A stretch of DNA of 46,722 nt from JALZAH01 sp051000755. GTDB taxonomy: Bacteria; Actinomycetota; Acidimicrobiia; Acidimicrobiales; Palsa-688. Both the position numbers and the translations under genes were made by a program. The stretch lies in NCBI GenBank assembly GCA_051000755.1, contig JBPCNZ010000036.1:1-46722 (forward strand), read 5' to 3'. Positions 8,592-19,564 of the stretch are shown here, piece by piece (the first letter of the stretch is position 1; every line of letters starts with the position of its first letter). A model generated the notes under the pieces. It searched no databases. It saw nothing but the letters and a program-made list of their open reading frames with translations, and was not told where the DNA came from.

Positions 8592-9320
8592 TCAGCCCAC
8601 GCAGACCGGCGAGGCGAACCCGCTGTGGGAGCGATCCGCCCAGTCGACGGTCAGGCCGATCGAGCTCCGGTAGTTGGTCCAGGTCAAGACGGGAAGCCGC
8701 TTGTCGACGGCATAGTGCGGGACCGTCACCTGGTAGCCGGAGATCCAGGTGTGCGGCACGTTCCTGCCCATGGCCCGGATCCAGCGGGGGAAGTGGGCCG
8801 CAGCGGCCAGGACCTCCGCGTGGGCCGAGTCCTGATCGCGCACCAGGCCCGGGCGAATGTGGAGGCCCGGCTGCCAGTGGGCGCCCAGGTCGACGGTCAC
8901 CCGGCGGATCCCCGGCCGGTGGACGATGCCGTCAAGGAGACGCACGGGCTTGGGCAGGTTCAACCACAGGGACCGGTCCCAGCACCAGGAGTTGGGGTGC
9001 TGGCGCTTGGCCAGCAGCCACAGTTCGTGGCAGGTGTGGCGGACCTCGTTCAGCGTCTCGACGTCGGCGCCGAGGGTGAGACCCCGGAGATAGGGTACGA
9101 CCACGTCGACGACGAGCGGCCCGGCGTGCGCTCGCGGCGTGAGGTCGACGGTGACGAAGTCCTCCTCGTCGAAGCCCCAATCCAGATAGCCGTTCCACCG
9201 CCGGACGTTGTCGATCTGCTCGGCGACGGGTATGAACATCGGCTGCGGCGGCCGGTGCCCGTTGCCGGAGGGAGGCCGGTGCCCATTGGCGGAGGGAGGA
9301 GTCGGCAGACTCTCGTCCAT
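8592..9320 (-). CDS. conserved-looking hypothetical protein
   Basis: A 242-residue soluble protein that I do not recognise. It opens with a tandem NGHRPP repeat, then an ordered region rich in tryptophan and histidine (DWGFDEEDFVTVDL, CHELWLLAKRQH, DRSLWLNLPKP, HWQPGLHIRPG) that is hydrophilic with no membrane segment or signal peptide. Third-position G+C is high and the sequence looks fully coding. A TACGGT box lies 7 nt before ATG 9320. It is divergent from the DUF3516 helicase (59 bases apart) and in line with hisN and the MBL gene, but those have their own -10 boxes. Confidence 0.7.
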   Translation of the reverse strand: MDESLPTPPSANGHRPPSGNGHRPPQPMFIPVAEQIDNVRRWNGYLDWGFDEEDFVTVDLTPRAHAGPLVVDVVVPYLRGLTLGADVETLNEVRHTCHELWLLAKRQHPNSWCWDRSLWLNLPKPVRLLDGIVHRPGIRRVTVDLGAHWQPGLHIRPGLVRDQDSAHAEVLAAAAHFPRWIRAMGRNVPHTWISGYQVTVPHYAVDKRLPVLTWTNYRSSIGLTVDWADRSHSGFASPVCVG

Positions 9321-9327
9321 GTCCGTG

Positions 9328-9333
9328 ACCGTA
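9328..9333 (-). promoter_or_regulatory. -10 box (TACGGT) of hypothetical gene
   Basis: The box is 7 nt from ATG 9320 on the minus strand, which is leaderless spacing. Confidence 0.5.
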
Positions 9334-9379
9334 CCAGCGGACCCACCTTCGAGCCCCTGTCCGGCACAGTGGTGACCCC

Positions 9380-12066
9380 ATGCCCACCCCCGCCCCCGAG
9401 GAGCCCGCCAAGGAGCCCGAGGAGCCCGAGGAGCCCAACACCGCCCCCACGCACGAGGAGCCCACCGAGCCCAGAGAGCTCGCCACCCCAGGGGCGAAGG
9501 ACGCCGACGAGGCCCTCGAGGGATTCATGGCCTGGACCGAGCGGCGGGGCCTGACCTTGTACCCGGCCCAGGAGGAGGCCCTGCTCGAGGTCTTCGCCGG
9601 GTCGCACGTGATCGTCAACACGCCGACGGGATCGGGCAAGAGCCTGATCGCCCTCGGCGCCCACGTGGCCGCCATGGCCAACGGGCGGCGGTCCTATTAC
9701 ACCGCCCCGATCAAGGCACTGGTGTCGGAGAAGTTCTTCGCCCTGTGCGCCGACCTGGGGGCGGTCAACGTGGGGATGCTCACCGGTGACGCCTCCATCA
9801 ACCCGACCGCCCCGGTGATCTGTGCCACCGCCGAGATCGTCGCCAACATGGCCCTCCGCCGCGGGGCCGATGCCCCCGTCGACCAGGTGGTCATGGACGA
9901 GTTCCATTTCTACGGTGACCCCGAGCGGGGCTGGGCGTGGCAGGTGCCCCTCTTGGAGATCCCCGAGGCCCAGTTCGTCCTCATGTCGGCCACCCTCGGC
10001 AACACCGCCCATATCGAAGACGGCCTGGCCCGGCGGTCCCCGAGACCGGTGGCGGTGGTCCGCTCTGCCACCCGACCCGTCCCCCTCAGCTTCGAGTACG
10101 CGAGAACACCGCTGCACGAGACGATCGAGGGGTTGCTGCGGGCCGACCAGGCTCCTCTCTATGTGGTCCACTTCACCCAGGCCAACGCCGTGGCCCAGGC
10201 CCAGGCCCTGACGTCGGCCCAGGTGACGACCAGGCCCCAGCGGGAGGCCATCGCCGATGCCATCAAGGAGTTCCGCTTCGCCCCCGGGTTCGGCCAGACC
10301 CTGTCCCGGCTGGTCCGCCACGGCATCGGGGTCCACCACGGGGGGATGCTGCCCAAGTACCGCCGCCTGGTCGAGCGCCTGACCCAGGCCGGGCTGCTGC
10401 GGGTGGTGGTCGGCACCGACACCCTCGGCGTGGGGGTGAACCTGCCGTTGCGGACCGTGGTGTTCACCGGTCTGGCCAAATACGACGGGACCATGTCGCG
10501 CCTGCTCAGCGCCCGCGAGCTCCACCAGATAGCCGGCCGGGCCGGGCGCCCCGGCTATGACAGCACCGGGCTGGTGGTGGTCCAGGCCCCCGAGCACGTG
10601 ATCGACAACGAGCGGGCCGCTGAGAAGGCCGCCGGTGACGCCAGGAAGAAGCGCAAGCTGGTCCGGTCGAGCCCGCCCAAGGGTTACGTGCCCTGGGACG
10701 AGGCGGTGTTCGCCAAGATCGTGGCCGCCCCGCCCGAACCGCTCACGTCCCACTTCCAGGTCACCCACTCCCTGATCCTCGATGTCCTGGACCGCCCCGG
10801 GGACGGATGCGGGGCGCTGCGCCGGTTGCTGGTCGACAACGACGAAGCCCGTCCCGCCCAGCGCCGCCACATCCGCTCGGCCATCGGCATCTACCGCTCC
10901 CTGCTCGGAGCCGGCGCCCTGGAACGCCTTCCCGACGGCGAGGCCGACGACAAGGGCCGCCGGATCCGAGTGACCCGCGACCTGCAGGCCGACTTCGCCC
11001 TCAACAGCCCCCTCAGCCCCTGGGTCCTGGAGGCCGTCCCCCGACTCGAAGCAGGGTCGGCCAGCCCGACCTGGGTGCTCGACGTGATCAGCGTCATCGA
11101 GGCCACCCTCGACGATCCCCGGCCGGTGCTGGCGGCCCAGCTCAACAAGCTGAAGACCGAGACCCTCGGGGCCCTCAAGGCGGAGGGCATGGAGTACGAC
11201 CAGCGCATGGAGGTCCTGGACAAGCTGGAGTACCCCAAGCCGTTGCGGGACTGGACCTACGATCTGTTCGACACCTACCGGGTGGAGCACCCGTGGGCTG
11301 CCGACTTCAACATCCGCCCCAAGTCCGTGGCCCGGGACCTCTACGAGCGGGCCATGACATTCGGGGAGTATGTCGCCCACTACGGGCTGGCCCGCAGCGA
11401 GGGCCTGGTCCTGCGGTACCTCTCGGATGCCTACAAGGGCCTGGTCCGCACCGTTCCCGAGGACGACAAGACCGACGAGCTGGTCGACGTCACCGAATGG
11501 CTGGGCGAGCTGGTCCGCCAGGTGGACTCCAGCCTCATCGACGAGTGGCAGGCCCTGGCCGCCGCGGCCAAGGCCGCGGAGGAGGGGCTGGCCGACCTGG
11601 ACCGGGCCGTCGCCGCCGCCCAACCGACGCTCCTGGGCGGGCCCGCCCCGCCACCGCCCCCGGTGACGGCCAACGCCAGGGCCTGGAAGGTCATGGTCCG
11701 CAACGCCGCCTTCCGCCGGGTGGAGCTGGCCGCCCGGGGCGACGCCGACGGATTGGCGGGCGCCGAGTCAGCCGGCGGGTGGGATCGGGCCGCGTGGACC
11801 GAGGCCCTGGCCGCCTACGCCGCCGAGCACGAACGGCCTGGGTCCGACCACACGGCGATCGGCACCGGCGCCGACGCCCGGAGCGGGGCGTGGTTCCAGG
11901 TCGACGAGCAACCGGGCCGCTGCGTCGTCCGCCAGGTCATCGACGACCCCGACGGCAACCACGACTGGGCCATCGTCGGCGAGGTCGACCTGTCCGCCTC
12001 CGACGACGAGGGTGCGCCGGTGTGGCGCACCGTGAGCTTCGAGCAGGCCGGACCGACGAGACCCGA

Positions 12067-12070
<4 letters not shown>
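9380..12070 (+). CDS. DEAD/DEAH-box helicase with DUF3516 C-terminal domain
   Basis: An 896-residue superfamily 2 helicase. An acidic proline-rich tail (residues 1-45) precedes helicase domain 1 with Walker A TPTGSGKS at 81-88 and a DEFH box at 173-176, then domain 2 with a GVGVNLP motif and HQIAGRAGRPG. The C-terminal half matches the DUF3516 region usual in actinobacteria. These proteins resemble Ski2/Mtr4-type RNA helicases and probably act on RNA in the cytoplasm; the exact role is not established. The stop CTAG is shared with the converging ABC-F gene. ATG 9380 has no clear ribosome-binding site or TAnnnT box. Confidence 0.92.
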
Positions 12071-13665
<1,595 letters not shown>

Positions 13666-13716
13666 GCCATTGTGGCGGATACCGGGGCCAAGCCGGCCAC
13701 CCATTCTGGAGCCGCC

Positions 13717-14522
13717 ATGTCCGCCACCGATCTCGTCGTCGTCTGGGAGGTCGCCACGGAGCAGGCCGAGCTGGCGGCTGAGGAGCTGTGGGACCGGGGG
13801 GCCACCGCGGTCGAGCTGCGCCCCGAGGGGCCCGGGACCACGCTGGTGGCGTCATTCCCCACATCGGCAGCGGCCACCACGGTCGCCGGGGAGATCGGCG
13901 GACAGGTCGTCGAGGTGGCCCCGGACTGGGTCGACGCCTGGCGGGCCTACGCCGAGCCGGTGCACGTGGGCGGCCTGGTGGTGGCCCCGGCGTGGCGCGA
14001 CGTGCCCGTGACCGACGCCACCGTGGTGCGCATCGACCCGGGCCCGTGTTTCGGCAGCGGAACACACCCGAGCACCCGCCTGCTGCTCTCCCTCCTGGCG
14101 GCGGACCCGCCCACCGGGCTGCGGGTGGCCGACGTCGGCGCGGGCAGCGGGATCCTCGCCGTGGCCGCCGCCGTCCTCGGTGCCGCTTCGGTCCAGCGGT
14201 CGACATCGACCCGGCCTCGGCGGCGATCATTTGGGGAAATGCCTCCCGCAACGGCGTCGCCTCGGTGATCAGGGCGACGACCGGGTCGGCCCGCGAGCTG
14301 GAGGGGCCGGTCGATCTGGCCCTGGTCAACGTGACCGCGGCCGTCCAGGTGGAGCTGGCCCCGGCCGTCCTCGCCGCCATCGCACCCACGGGGCGGATCC
14401 TGCTCGCCGGCCTCCTTCCCGGCCAGTGGCGCCACGTCGCCGGCGCCTACCCGGGCTGCGAGGTGCGCCGACAACCCGACCTCGACGGCTGGGTGGGCGC
14501 CGAGCTGCGCGCTCCTCGTTAG
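13717..14522 (+). pseudogene. prmA: ribosomal protein L11 methyltransferase, frameshifted
   Basis: PrmA trimethylates ribosomal protein L11 using S-adenosylmethionine. The first frame (from ATG 13717, with GGAG at 13707-13710) carries the N-terminal substrate domain, the CFGSGTHPSTR motif and the SAM-binding VADVGAGSGILAVAA motif. Near 14195-14201, after GAASVQ, the frame must shift to continue with AVDIDPASAA, then LVNVTAAVQ and the end at 14522. Restoring one base there gives an intact protein of about 268 residues. Since prmA is usually functional and both halves are fully conserved, a sequencing or assembly error is more likely than recent decay. Its stop overlaps that of larC. Confidence 0.85.
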
Positions 14523-15703
14523 TCCTCGGGGGGTTGGCGGTGGGCCTCGTTCTCCGCCCGGCGGGCGATCTCGTGGAGCGGCAGCGCCATCAGGCGGGCC
14601 ACGCGGGCCACGTCGTCGTGTTCGGCCTTGACCCGGCTCGGTCCCCGCTTGACCCGGATGGGGTGACCATCGACGAGGACCTCGTGGACGCCCCGGGGCG
14701 AGACCCAGCGAGCCAGGCCCTGCGACCGCACGCCCAGAGTGCCGGTCTCGGTGGCCAGGATGGTCCGGACCTCGGAAGCCAGCGCCGGATCGCAGATCAC
14801 GCTCACCACGTGGGCCGGCCGTCCCTTCTTGCCCGTGACGGAGGTGATCCAGGCGTCGTGGGCGCCGGCGGCGAGCAACCGGTCCACGGTGTGGGCCAGG
14901 ACCTCACCGGTGACGTCGTCCACGTTGGTCTCCAGGAGCTGGATGGGCTGACCCCCGTCGACCTCGGCGCCGACGTCCGCGACGGTGCCGATGACGACCT
15001 GCACCGCGTTGGGCATGCCGTCGAGCTCGCGGCTGCCGGCACCGAACCCGGAGGCTTCGACGGTCATGGCCGGCATCGGGCCCCACCGGTCGGCGAGGGT
15101 GGCGAGCAGGGCGGCGCCGGTCGGGGTGGTCAGCTCGGCGGGCCGGTCCGTCCCGTACGTCGGCGCCCCGGCATCGGCGAGGAGCCCGACCACCGCCGGG
15201 GACGGGTTGGGGAGGAGACCGTGGGCGGTGCGGATGACCCCTGTTCCCTGGGCCACGGCGCTCGACGCGATCCGGTCGACGCCGAGGATCTCCAGCGCCA
15301 CGCAGGTTCCGACGATGTCGATGATGGCGTCGATGCCCCCCACCTCGTGGAAGTGGGCCTGGGCGGGGGGCCGGCGGTGCAGGCGACCCTCCACCTCGGC
15401 CAGGCGGGCGAAGGTGTCGAGCGCTCTCTGTCGGGCCCGGGGCGGGAGGCGGGCCTCGGTGATGAGGCCCACGATGTGGGCGTGGGTGCGCACCACCGAG
15501 GTCTCCCGGGCCCGCACGACGAGGCGGGTGCAGGCCAGTCCGCCCTTGAGGACGGGCCCGGCCTCGAGGGACCAGCCGCCGATCGGCAGCCCGACCAGTT
15601 CTCGCTCGATGAGGGCGAGATCGGCGCCGGCGTCGATCAGGGACCCCAGCGCCATGTCGCCGGCGATCCCCGCGAAGCAGTGCCACCATGCCAGGCGGGT
15701 CAC
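14519..15703 (-). CDS. larC: nickel-pincer cofactor biosynthesis protein LarC
   Basis: A 394-residue protein with the LarC opening WWHCFAGIAGDMALGSLIDAG, the PAQAHFHEVGGIDAIIDIVG motif, LTTPTGAALL, and the C-terminal ETNVDDVTGE segment. LarC inserts nickel into the pyridinium dithiocarboxylate mononucleotide to form the nickel-pincer cofactor of lactate racemase-type enzymes, using CTP. The GTG start overlaps the larB stop (GTGA), so the two are co-translated. In many bacteria larC is split by a programmed frameshift (larC1/larC2); here it is one continuous frame. No larE or larA is in the window. The 3' end overlaps prmA. Confidence 0.93.
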   Translation of the reverse strand: MTRLAWWHCFAGIAGDMALGSLIDAGADLALIERELVGLPIGGWSLEAGPVLKGGLACTRLVVRARETSVVRTHAHIVGLITEARLPPRARQRALDTFARLAEVEGRLHRRPPAQAHFHEVGGIDAIIDIVGTCVALEILGVDRIASSAVAQGTGVIRTAHGLLPNPSPAVVGLLADAGAPTYGTDRPAELTTPTGAALLATLADRWGPMPAMTVEASGFGAGSRELDGMPNAVQVVIGTVADVGAEVDGGQPIQLLETNVDDVTGEVLAHTVDRLLAAGAHDAWITSVTGKKGRPAHVVSVICDPALASEVRTILATETGTLGVRSQGLARWVSPRGVHEVLVDGHPIRVKRGPSRVKAEHDDVARVARLMALPLHEIARRAENEAHRQPPED

Positions 15704-16557
15704 GGGCTCTCCCCCCGGGCGCCCGGGTCCCCGGCCGTGCGCCCCGCGCCCGGCGCACTGCGGCCCGGGCCTTCGGGGGCGGGGCCGGCACCTTCGGGGG
15801 CGGGGCCGAGGATGCGGGCCACGGCGTGAGCGGCGCCGAAGCCGTTGTCGATCCCGGTGACCACCAAGCCCGCGGCGCAGCTGGCCAGCATGCCGAGCAG
15901 AGCGGTGACCCCTTGGAGCGACGCCCCGTAGCCGACGCTGGTGGGTACGGCCACCACCGGGGCCGGGGTGATCCCCCCGACCACGCTGGCCAGGGCGCCC
16001 TCCATGCCGGCGACGACGACCACGACATCGGCAGCCGCCAGGTCATCGACGTAGGCGAGCAGGCGGTGCACGCCGGCCACGCCCACATCACTCACCACCT
16101 TGGCCGACCACCCGAACGCGGCCAGGGTGGCCACGCACTCGTCGGCGACCGGCAGGTCCGCCGTCCCGGCGGTGACGACCAGAACGGTCTCGGCCCGGGC
16201 CGGCGCCGGCCGCCACACCACCGTGGCTCCGGCGTTGGCAGGATCGCCGGCAACGGTCGCCCCCGGATGGGCCGTGGTGACGGCCTGGACCTGGTCGGCG
16301 TCGGCCCGGCTGAGCACGACGGGACCGCCGGCGGCCTCGGCGAGGAGCTCGGCGGTGATGGCCACGCACTGCTCGGCCGTCTTGCCCGGCCCGTACACCG
16401 ACTCGGGCAGGTTCTGGCGGACGGCGCGGTGATGGTCGACCCGGGCGTAGCCCAGGTCGACGAACGGCAGCCGGCGCAGGCGGCGGACACCTTCCTCGGC
16501 GCTGACGGCGCCGGAGCGGATGTCGTCAACCAGCACTCGGAGGGCGGCTACGTCCAT
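15700..16557 (-). CDS. larB: nickel-pincer cofactor biosynthesis protein LarB
   Basis: A 285-residue protein. The N-terminal part has the LarB motif FVDLGYARVDHHRAVRQ, and the C-terminal half is a PurE-like (AIR carboxylase) domain with VVVVAGMEGALASVVGG, PTSVGYGASLQG and GIDNGFGAA. LarB carboxylates and hydrolyses nicotinic acid adenine dinucleotide as the first step of nickel-pincer cofactor synthesis. The last ~35 residues are a proline-glycine-rich tail with repeated GPAPEG, absent from most homologues. I chose ATG 16557; the open frame continues upstream but overlaps pheA. It is divergent from pheA with 22 bases between the starts. Confidence 0.92.
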   Translation of the reverse strand: MDVAALRVLVDDIRSGAVSAEEGVRRLRRLPFVDLGYARVDHHRAVRQNLPESVYGPGKTAEQCVAITAELLAEAAGGPVVLSRADADQVQAVTTAHPGATVAGDPANAGATVVWRPAPARAETVLVVTAGTADLPVADECVATLAAFGWSAKVVSDVGVAGVHRLLAYVDDLAAADVVVVVAGMEGALASVVGGITPAPVVAVPTSVGYGASLQGVTALLGMLASCAAGLVVTGIDNGFGAAHAVARILGPAPEGAGPAPEGPGRSAPGAGRTAGDPGARGESP

Positions 16558-16565
16558 AGGCGTTC

Positions 16566-16571
16566 TATCCT
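16566..16571 (+). promoter_or_regulatory. -10 box (TATCCT) of pheA
   Basis: TATCCT lies 8 nt before ATG 16580 inside the 22-base space between larB and pheA, so pheA is probably leaderless. Confidence 0.5.
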
Positions 16572-16579
16572 GCCCCGCC

Positions 16580-17530
16580 ATGATCCCCCTCGCCTGCCCG
16601 GAGGCAACCGTGACCTTCCTGGGCCCGTCGGGGACCTTTACCGAGGAGGCCCTGCGCAGCGGCGTGGACGTGGCCAGGGCCGAGCTGCAACCGATGGCCA
16701 CCTGGACCGAGGTCATGGCCGCCGTGGGCCGGGGCCGGGTCGATTACGCCTTCGTGGCCCTGGAGAACTCCATCGAGGGAACCGTCCCGGTCACCCTCGA
16801 CCACTTGGTGTTCGACCAGGACCTGCGCATCGTCGGCGAGATGGTCCTGCCGGTGACCCAGAACCTCCTGACCCTTCCCGGCGCCGCATCCGAGGAGGTG
16901 CGGCATGTGTTGTCGTTCCCCCACGCCATCGCCCAATGCCGGGGGTGGTTGGCCACCAACCTTCCGGGAGCCACCGAGGCCGCGGCCTCGTCCACGTCGG
17001 AGGCGGCCCGCCTGGTGGCCAAAGGTGGCGACCCGACCAGGGCCGCCATCGGCACCCGCCTGGCCGCGTCGCTCTACGGGCTGGACGTGTACGCCGAGGG
17101 CATCGAGGACCACGACGACAACGTCACCCGCTTCGTGCTCGTCGCCCCCCTCGCCGCAACCATCCCCCCGCCCACCGGCCACGACAAGACGAGCATCGTG
17201 TGCTTCCAGTCCACCAACCGGCCGGGCAGCCTCCAGGACATCCTCGGACACTTCTCGGCCCGCAACATCGACCTGGTCAAGCTGGACTCCCGGCCCACCA
17301 AGAAGGGCCTCGGGGACTACTGCTTCGTCATCGACTTCCGGGGCCATGTCGGCGACGAGGTGGTGGCCGACTGCCTGAAGGAGCTGCACGCCACCACCCG
17401 GCAGGTGAAGTTCCTCGGCTCCTATCCGGCCGCCGGCGCCGACGGGGCCGGCATCCGCCGTGCTGCCGGGCAGGCCTGGAAAGCCGCCGACGCCTGGATC
17501 GCCGAGATCCGGTCCCACCTGGCGACCTGA
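16580..17530 (+). CDS. pheA: prephenate dehydratase
   Basis: A 316-residue monofunctional prephenate dehydratase, which makes phenylpyruvate in phenylalanine synthesis. The catalytic domain has FLGPSGTFTEEAL, LENSIEGTV (residues 61-69) and the essential Thr-Arg-Phe motif at 183-185. The C-terminal ACT domain (about 205-280), with NRPGSLQDIL and LDSRPTK, gives feedback inhibition by phenylalanine. There is no chorismate mutase domain. I chose ATG 16580 because a TATCCT box lies 8 nt upstream and homology begins there. The gene is followed by a 25-base-arm palindrome. Confidence 0.95.
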   Translation: MIPLACPEATVTFLGPSGTFTEEALRSGVDVARAELQPMATWTEVMAAVGRGRVDYAFVALENSIEGTVPVTLDHLVFDQDLRIVGEMVLPVTQNLLTLPGAASEEVRHVLSFPHAIAQCRGWLATNLPGATEAAASSTSEAARLVAKGGDPTRAAIGTRLAASLYGLDVYAEGIEDHDDNVTRFVLVAPLAATIPPPTGHDKTSIVCFQSTNRPGSLQDILGHFSARNIDLVKLDSRPTKKGLGDYCFVIDFRGHVGDEVVADCLKELHATTRQVKFLGSYPAAGADGAGIRRAAGQAWKAADAWIAEIRSHLAT

Positions 17531-17571
17531 GTCGGGGATCGGTCGGGTCCCGGCGCTCAACCCGGTCCCGC

Positions 17572-17627
17572 CTCGTTCTGATCCGCGAAAAAGCGCACAT
17601 GCGCGCTTCTTCGCGAATGAGAACGAG
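17572..17627. repeat. large imperfect palindrome (25-nt arms)
   Basis: The left arm 17572-17596 and right arm 17603-17627 can pair at 22 of 25 positions around a 6-nt loop. There is no T-tract, so it is not a standard intrinsic terminator. It sits 42 bases after the pheA stop and about 97 bases before the serine tRNA. It may be a member of a dispersed palindromic repeat family or a structured terminator or processing site. Confidence 0.7.
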
Positions 17628-17707
17628 ATGAGCCTCGATGGCTGTGGCATCAGCCACGCCTCCGTCTCCCGGGACGCGCATCTGTCGGTACCCCCGGGAA
17701 GTGGAAG

Positions 17708-17713
17708 TAAGGT
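17708..17713 (+). promoter_or_regulatory. -10 box (TAAGGT) of tRNA-Ser(UGA)
   Basis: TAAGGT ends 10 nt before the mature 5' end of the tRNA at 17724, the spacing expected for a tRNA transcript with almost no leader. Confidence 0.45.
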
Positions 17714-17723
17714 CGGCCGGTCG

Positions 17724-17808
17724 GGAGGGATGGCAGAGCGGCCGAATGCGAGGCTCTTGAAAAGCCTTGAGTTGCAAGACTCCGGGGGTTCGAATCCCTC
17801 TCCCTCCG
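17724..17808 (+). tRNA. tRNA-Ser (anticodon UGA)
   Basis: The 5' arm GGAGGGA pairs with TCCCTCC at 17801-17807, with G as discriminator. The anticodon stem AGGCT/AGCCT encloses the loop CTTGAAA, giving anticodon TGA. The T-loop is GGTTCGAATCC and a long variable arm between 17770 and 17785 marks a serine tRNA (class II). CCA is not encoded. It reads UCA and, by wobble, other UCN codons. Confidence 0.97.
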
Positions 17809-17836
17809 CAGGTCAGGCCGCGTTTTGGGTCTGCTG

Positions 17837-19501
17837 TCAGCCGCTTTTGGGGACGAACTCAGCCAAGGCCCCGCCCTGAGCTTGGACCGTCCCGGCAGGC
17901 GGCGTAGTAGTGGTGGCGTCATAGAAGGCGATCACGGTGCCCGGCGCAGCGCTAGCAGGCAGCGGACCGAAGAGGGGGGCCCAGGTCTTCGTGGGGATAA
18001 CCGCTGTCGGATGGCCTTCGCGCTGGAGGGCCAGAGCGGCCGCGGCCGCCCATGGCCAAGCATCGGAGTCGACGATGTTCAGCGTGACTCTTTCGCGTCC
18101 GGGTGGCACCGCTCGGGTCGTGGCCGTGTTCAAGGCGAGCACCCTTGGATCGTTGACACCCGGGGTGACGGGGTGGGTGATGACGTTTCGCACGGCCACG
18201 GCCACCAAGGCCAGCGTGCACAGACCGACGACGAGCGTGACGACCGGTCTCAGCCTTTCGAAGGCGGCCCGTTTGTGATCGGTGGAGGTGATCGCGGCCT
18301 GCCCCTTGCCCCCGAAGCATGCGCAACCCAATCCGATGAACAGGGTGCAAGGAACAAAGGCCTGCCATTCGACGAGGTAGGAGAGCGGGGCACCGTCGAT
18401 CCGCGTACTTGCCACGAGGCCGACGATCCCCCCCAACAACGATCCGAGAATGATCCACTGGGCGCCAGGTTGTTCTCGACGCCGGGCCACGAGGAGGCCA
18501 ATGGCGGCCACGGTCACCAACACCACGGCGGCGAGAACCAGTTGAAGCCCGCGGCGCGGTAGGTAGGCGCCCGTCGGATCGGTGGCCACACCGAAAGGCA
18601 TCACGGTGAGGGCGTCAACCGCCTGACGGAGGGCGGCGCCGATCGGCGCCCGGGGAAACGTCCCGTGCACAAAGAACCGGTACAGCAGGGTCAGGTTGTT
18701 CGGCCGGTCACGGACCACCTCGATGAGCGACGGCACCAAGCTCGCCAAGAAAAGGATCAGGCCGGCAGCGGCAACGACCGGGGATGACCGAAGCCGTCCC
18801 GGCGATGAACGGCGGCGGACAATCACCGCTCCAGCGGCGGCGCTGGCCAACATGATCACGGCGAACGGCCCGGTGCTGATGTGGGACTGCACCAGGAACG
18901 ACGCCACAACAGCCGACCACGCCAGTGCCCCGAGGTGACCCCTGATGGCGTCAGCCCACAGCACGACGAAGGCGACGAGGGGCAACACCAGCACGTCAGG
19001 GTTCCAAGGTGTCAGCACGGCCGACATCGAAAGCGAAAGGCAAAGCCCGCAGACAGCCGCGGCGGACCACAGGGCGGCGAGTCCACCGAAGCGACGCCAG
19101 AGATAAACGACCGTCGCGATGGCGGCCGCCCCGTTGATCAGGGCCATCGACACGTTGAGCCCCGGACCGGATCCGAACAGGCCGACCGGTAACGCCATGA
19201 CGTAGAAGAGGGCCGGACCCGGGTGGTGCCAGCCGTAACGGCTGTAGGGGCCGAGCGTCCGGGTGAGGTTGAGCGCCTGTCGGGCGCCGGTCTCGAGTAG
19301 GGCCTGATCTCCCCACGGGGCCGTGAGGACGTTGCGTTGGGTGACCAGTCGAATGATGGCAACGACAGGCCATGCCCCGATGGCCAGGGACGCCACCAGG
19401 CCCGCACCCCACCCGGGCCCACGCCTCCGGGCCGGGCCATCGAGCGCGCCGCCACCTTGGGCGAGGGAGCCCGCCGACCCCGTGACCGCAACTGATCTCA
19501 C
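17837..19501 (-). CDS. polytopic membrane protein, GT-C-like
   Basis: A 554-residue membrane protein with about ten predicted helices and a soluble C-terminal domain of about 100 residues. The first loop has an acidic APWGDQALLE motif, followed by YSRYGWHHPGPALFYV and later a TPWNPD motif. This arrangement (acidic residues in the first extracytoplasmic loop of a multi-helix protein) is that of GT-C glycosyltransferases using polyprenyl-phosphate sugars, a common actinobacterial family with few characterised members. The sugar and acceptor are unknown. The start is GTG 19501, with TAGTCT 7 nt upstream, so it is probably leaderless. It is monocistronic. Confidence 0.75.
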   Translation of the reverse strand: MRSVAVTGSAGSLAQGGGALDGPARRRGPGWGAGLVASLAIGAWPVVAIIRLVTQRNVLTAPWGDQALLETGARQALNLTRTLGPYSRYGWHHPGPALFYVMALPVGLFGSGPGLNVSMALINGAAAIATVVYLWRRFGGLAALWSAAAVCGLCLSLSMSAVLTPWNPDVLVLPLVAFVVLWADAIRGHLGALAWSAVVASFLVQSHISTGPFAVIMLASAAAGAVIVRRRSSPGRLRSSPVVAAAGLILFLASLVPSLIEVVRDRPNNLTLLYRFFVHGTFPRAPIGAALRQAVDALTVMPFGVATDPTGAYLPRRGLQLVLAAVVLVTVAAIGLLVARRREQPGAQWIILGSLLGGIVGLVASTRIDGAPLSYLVEWQAFVPCTLFIGLGCACFGGKGQAAITSTDHKRAAFERLRPVVTLVVGLCTLALVAVAVRNVITHPVTPGVNDPRVLALNTATTRAVPPGRERVTLNIVDSDAWPWAAAAALALQREGHPTAVIPTKTWAPLFGPLPASAAPGTVIAFYDATTTTPPAGTVQAQGGALAEFVPKSG

Positions 19502-19508
19502 GGCCTGG

Positions 19509-19514
19509 AGACTA
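19509..19514 (-). promoter_or_regulatory. -10 box (TAGTCT) of membrane protein gene
   Basis: The box is 7 nt from GTG 19501 on the minus strand and supports that start as leaderless. Confidence 0.5.
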
Positions 19515-19564
19515 GGGTCGCCGGCGGTCGACAGAGCCTGAGACAGGGCAGTGGTCGCCCGACG

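Noticed and set aside
9050..11623. An 857-codon open frame on the minus strand opposite the DUF3516 helicase
   Set aside because: Same antisense effect; the helicase motifs on the plus strand are unambiguous.
17724..17808. tRNA-Ser genes as attachment sites of an integrated element
   Set aside because: No integrase gene and no second copy of either tRNA 3' end in the window.
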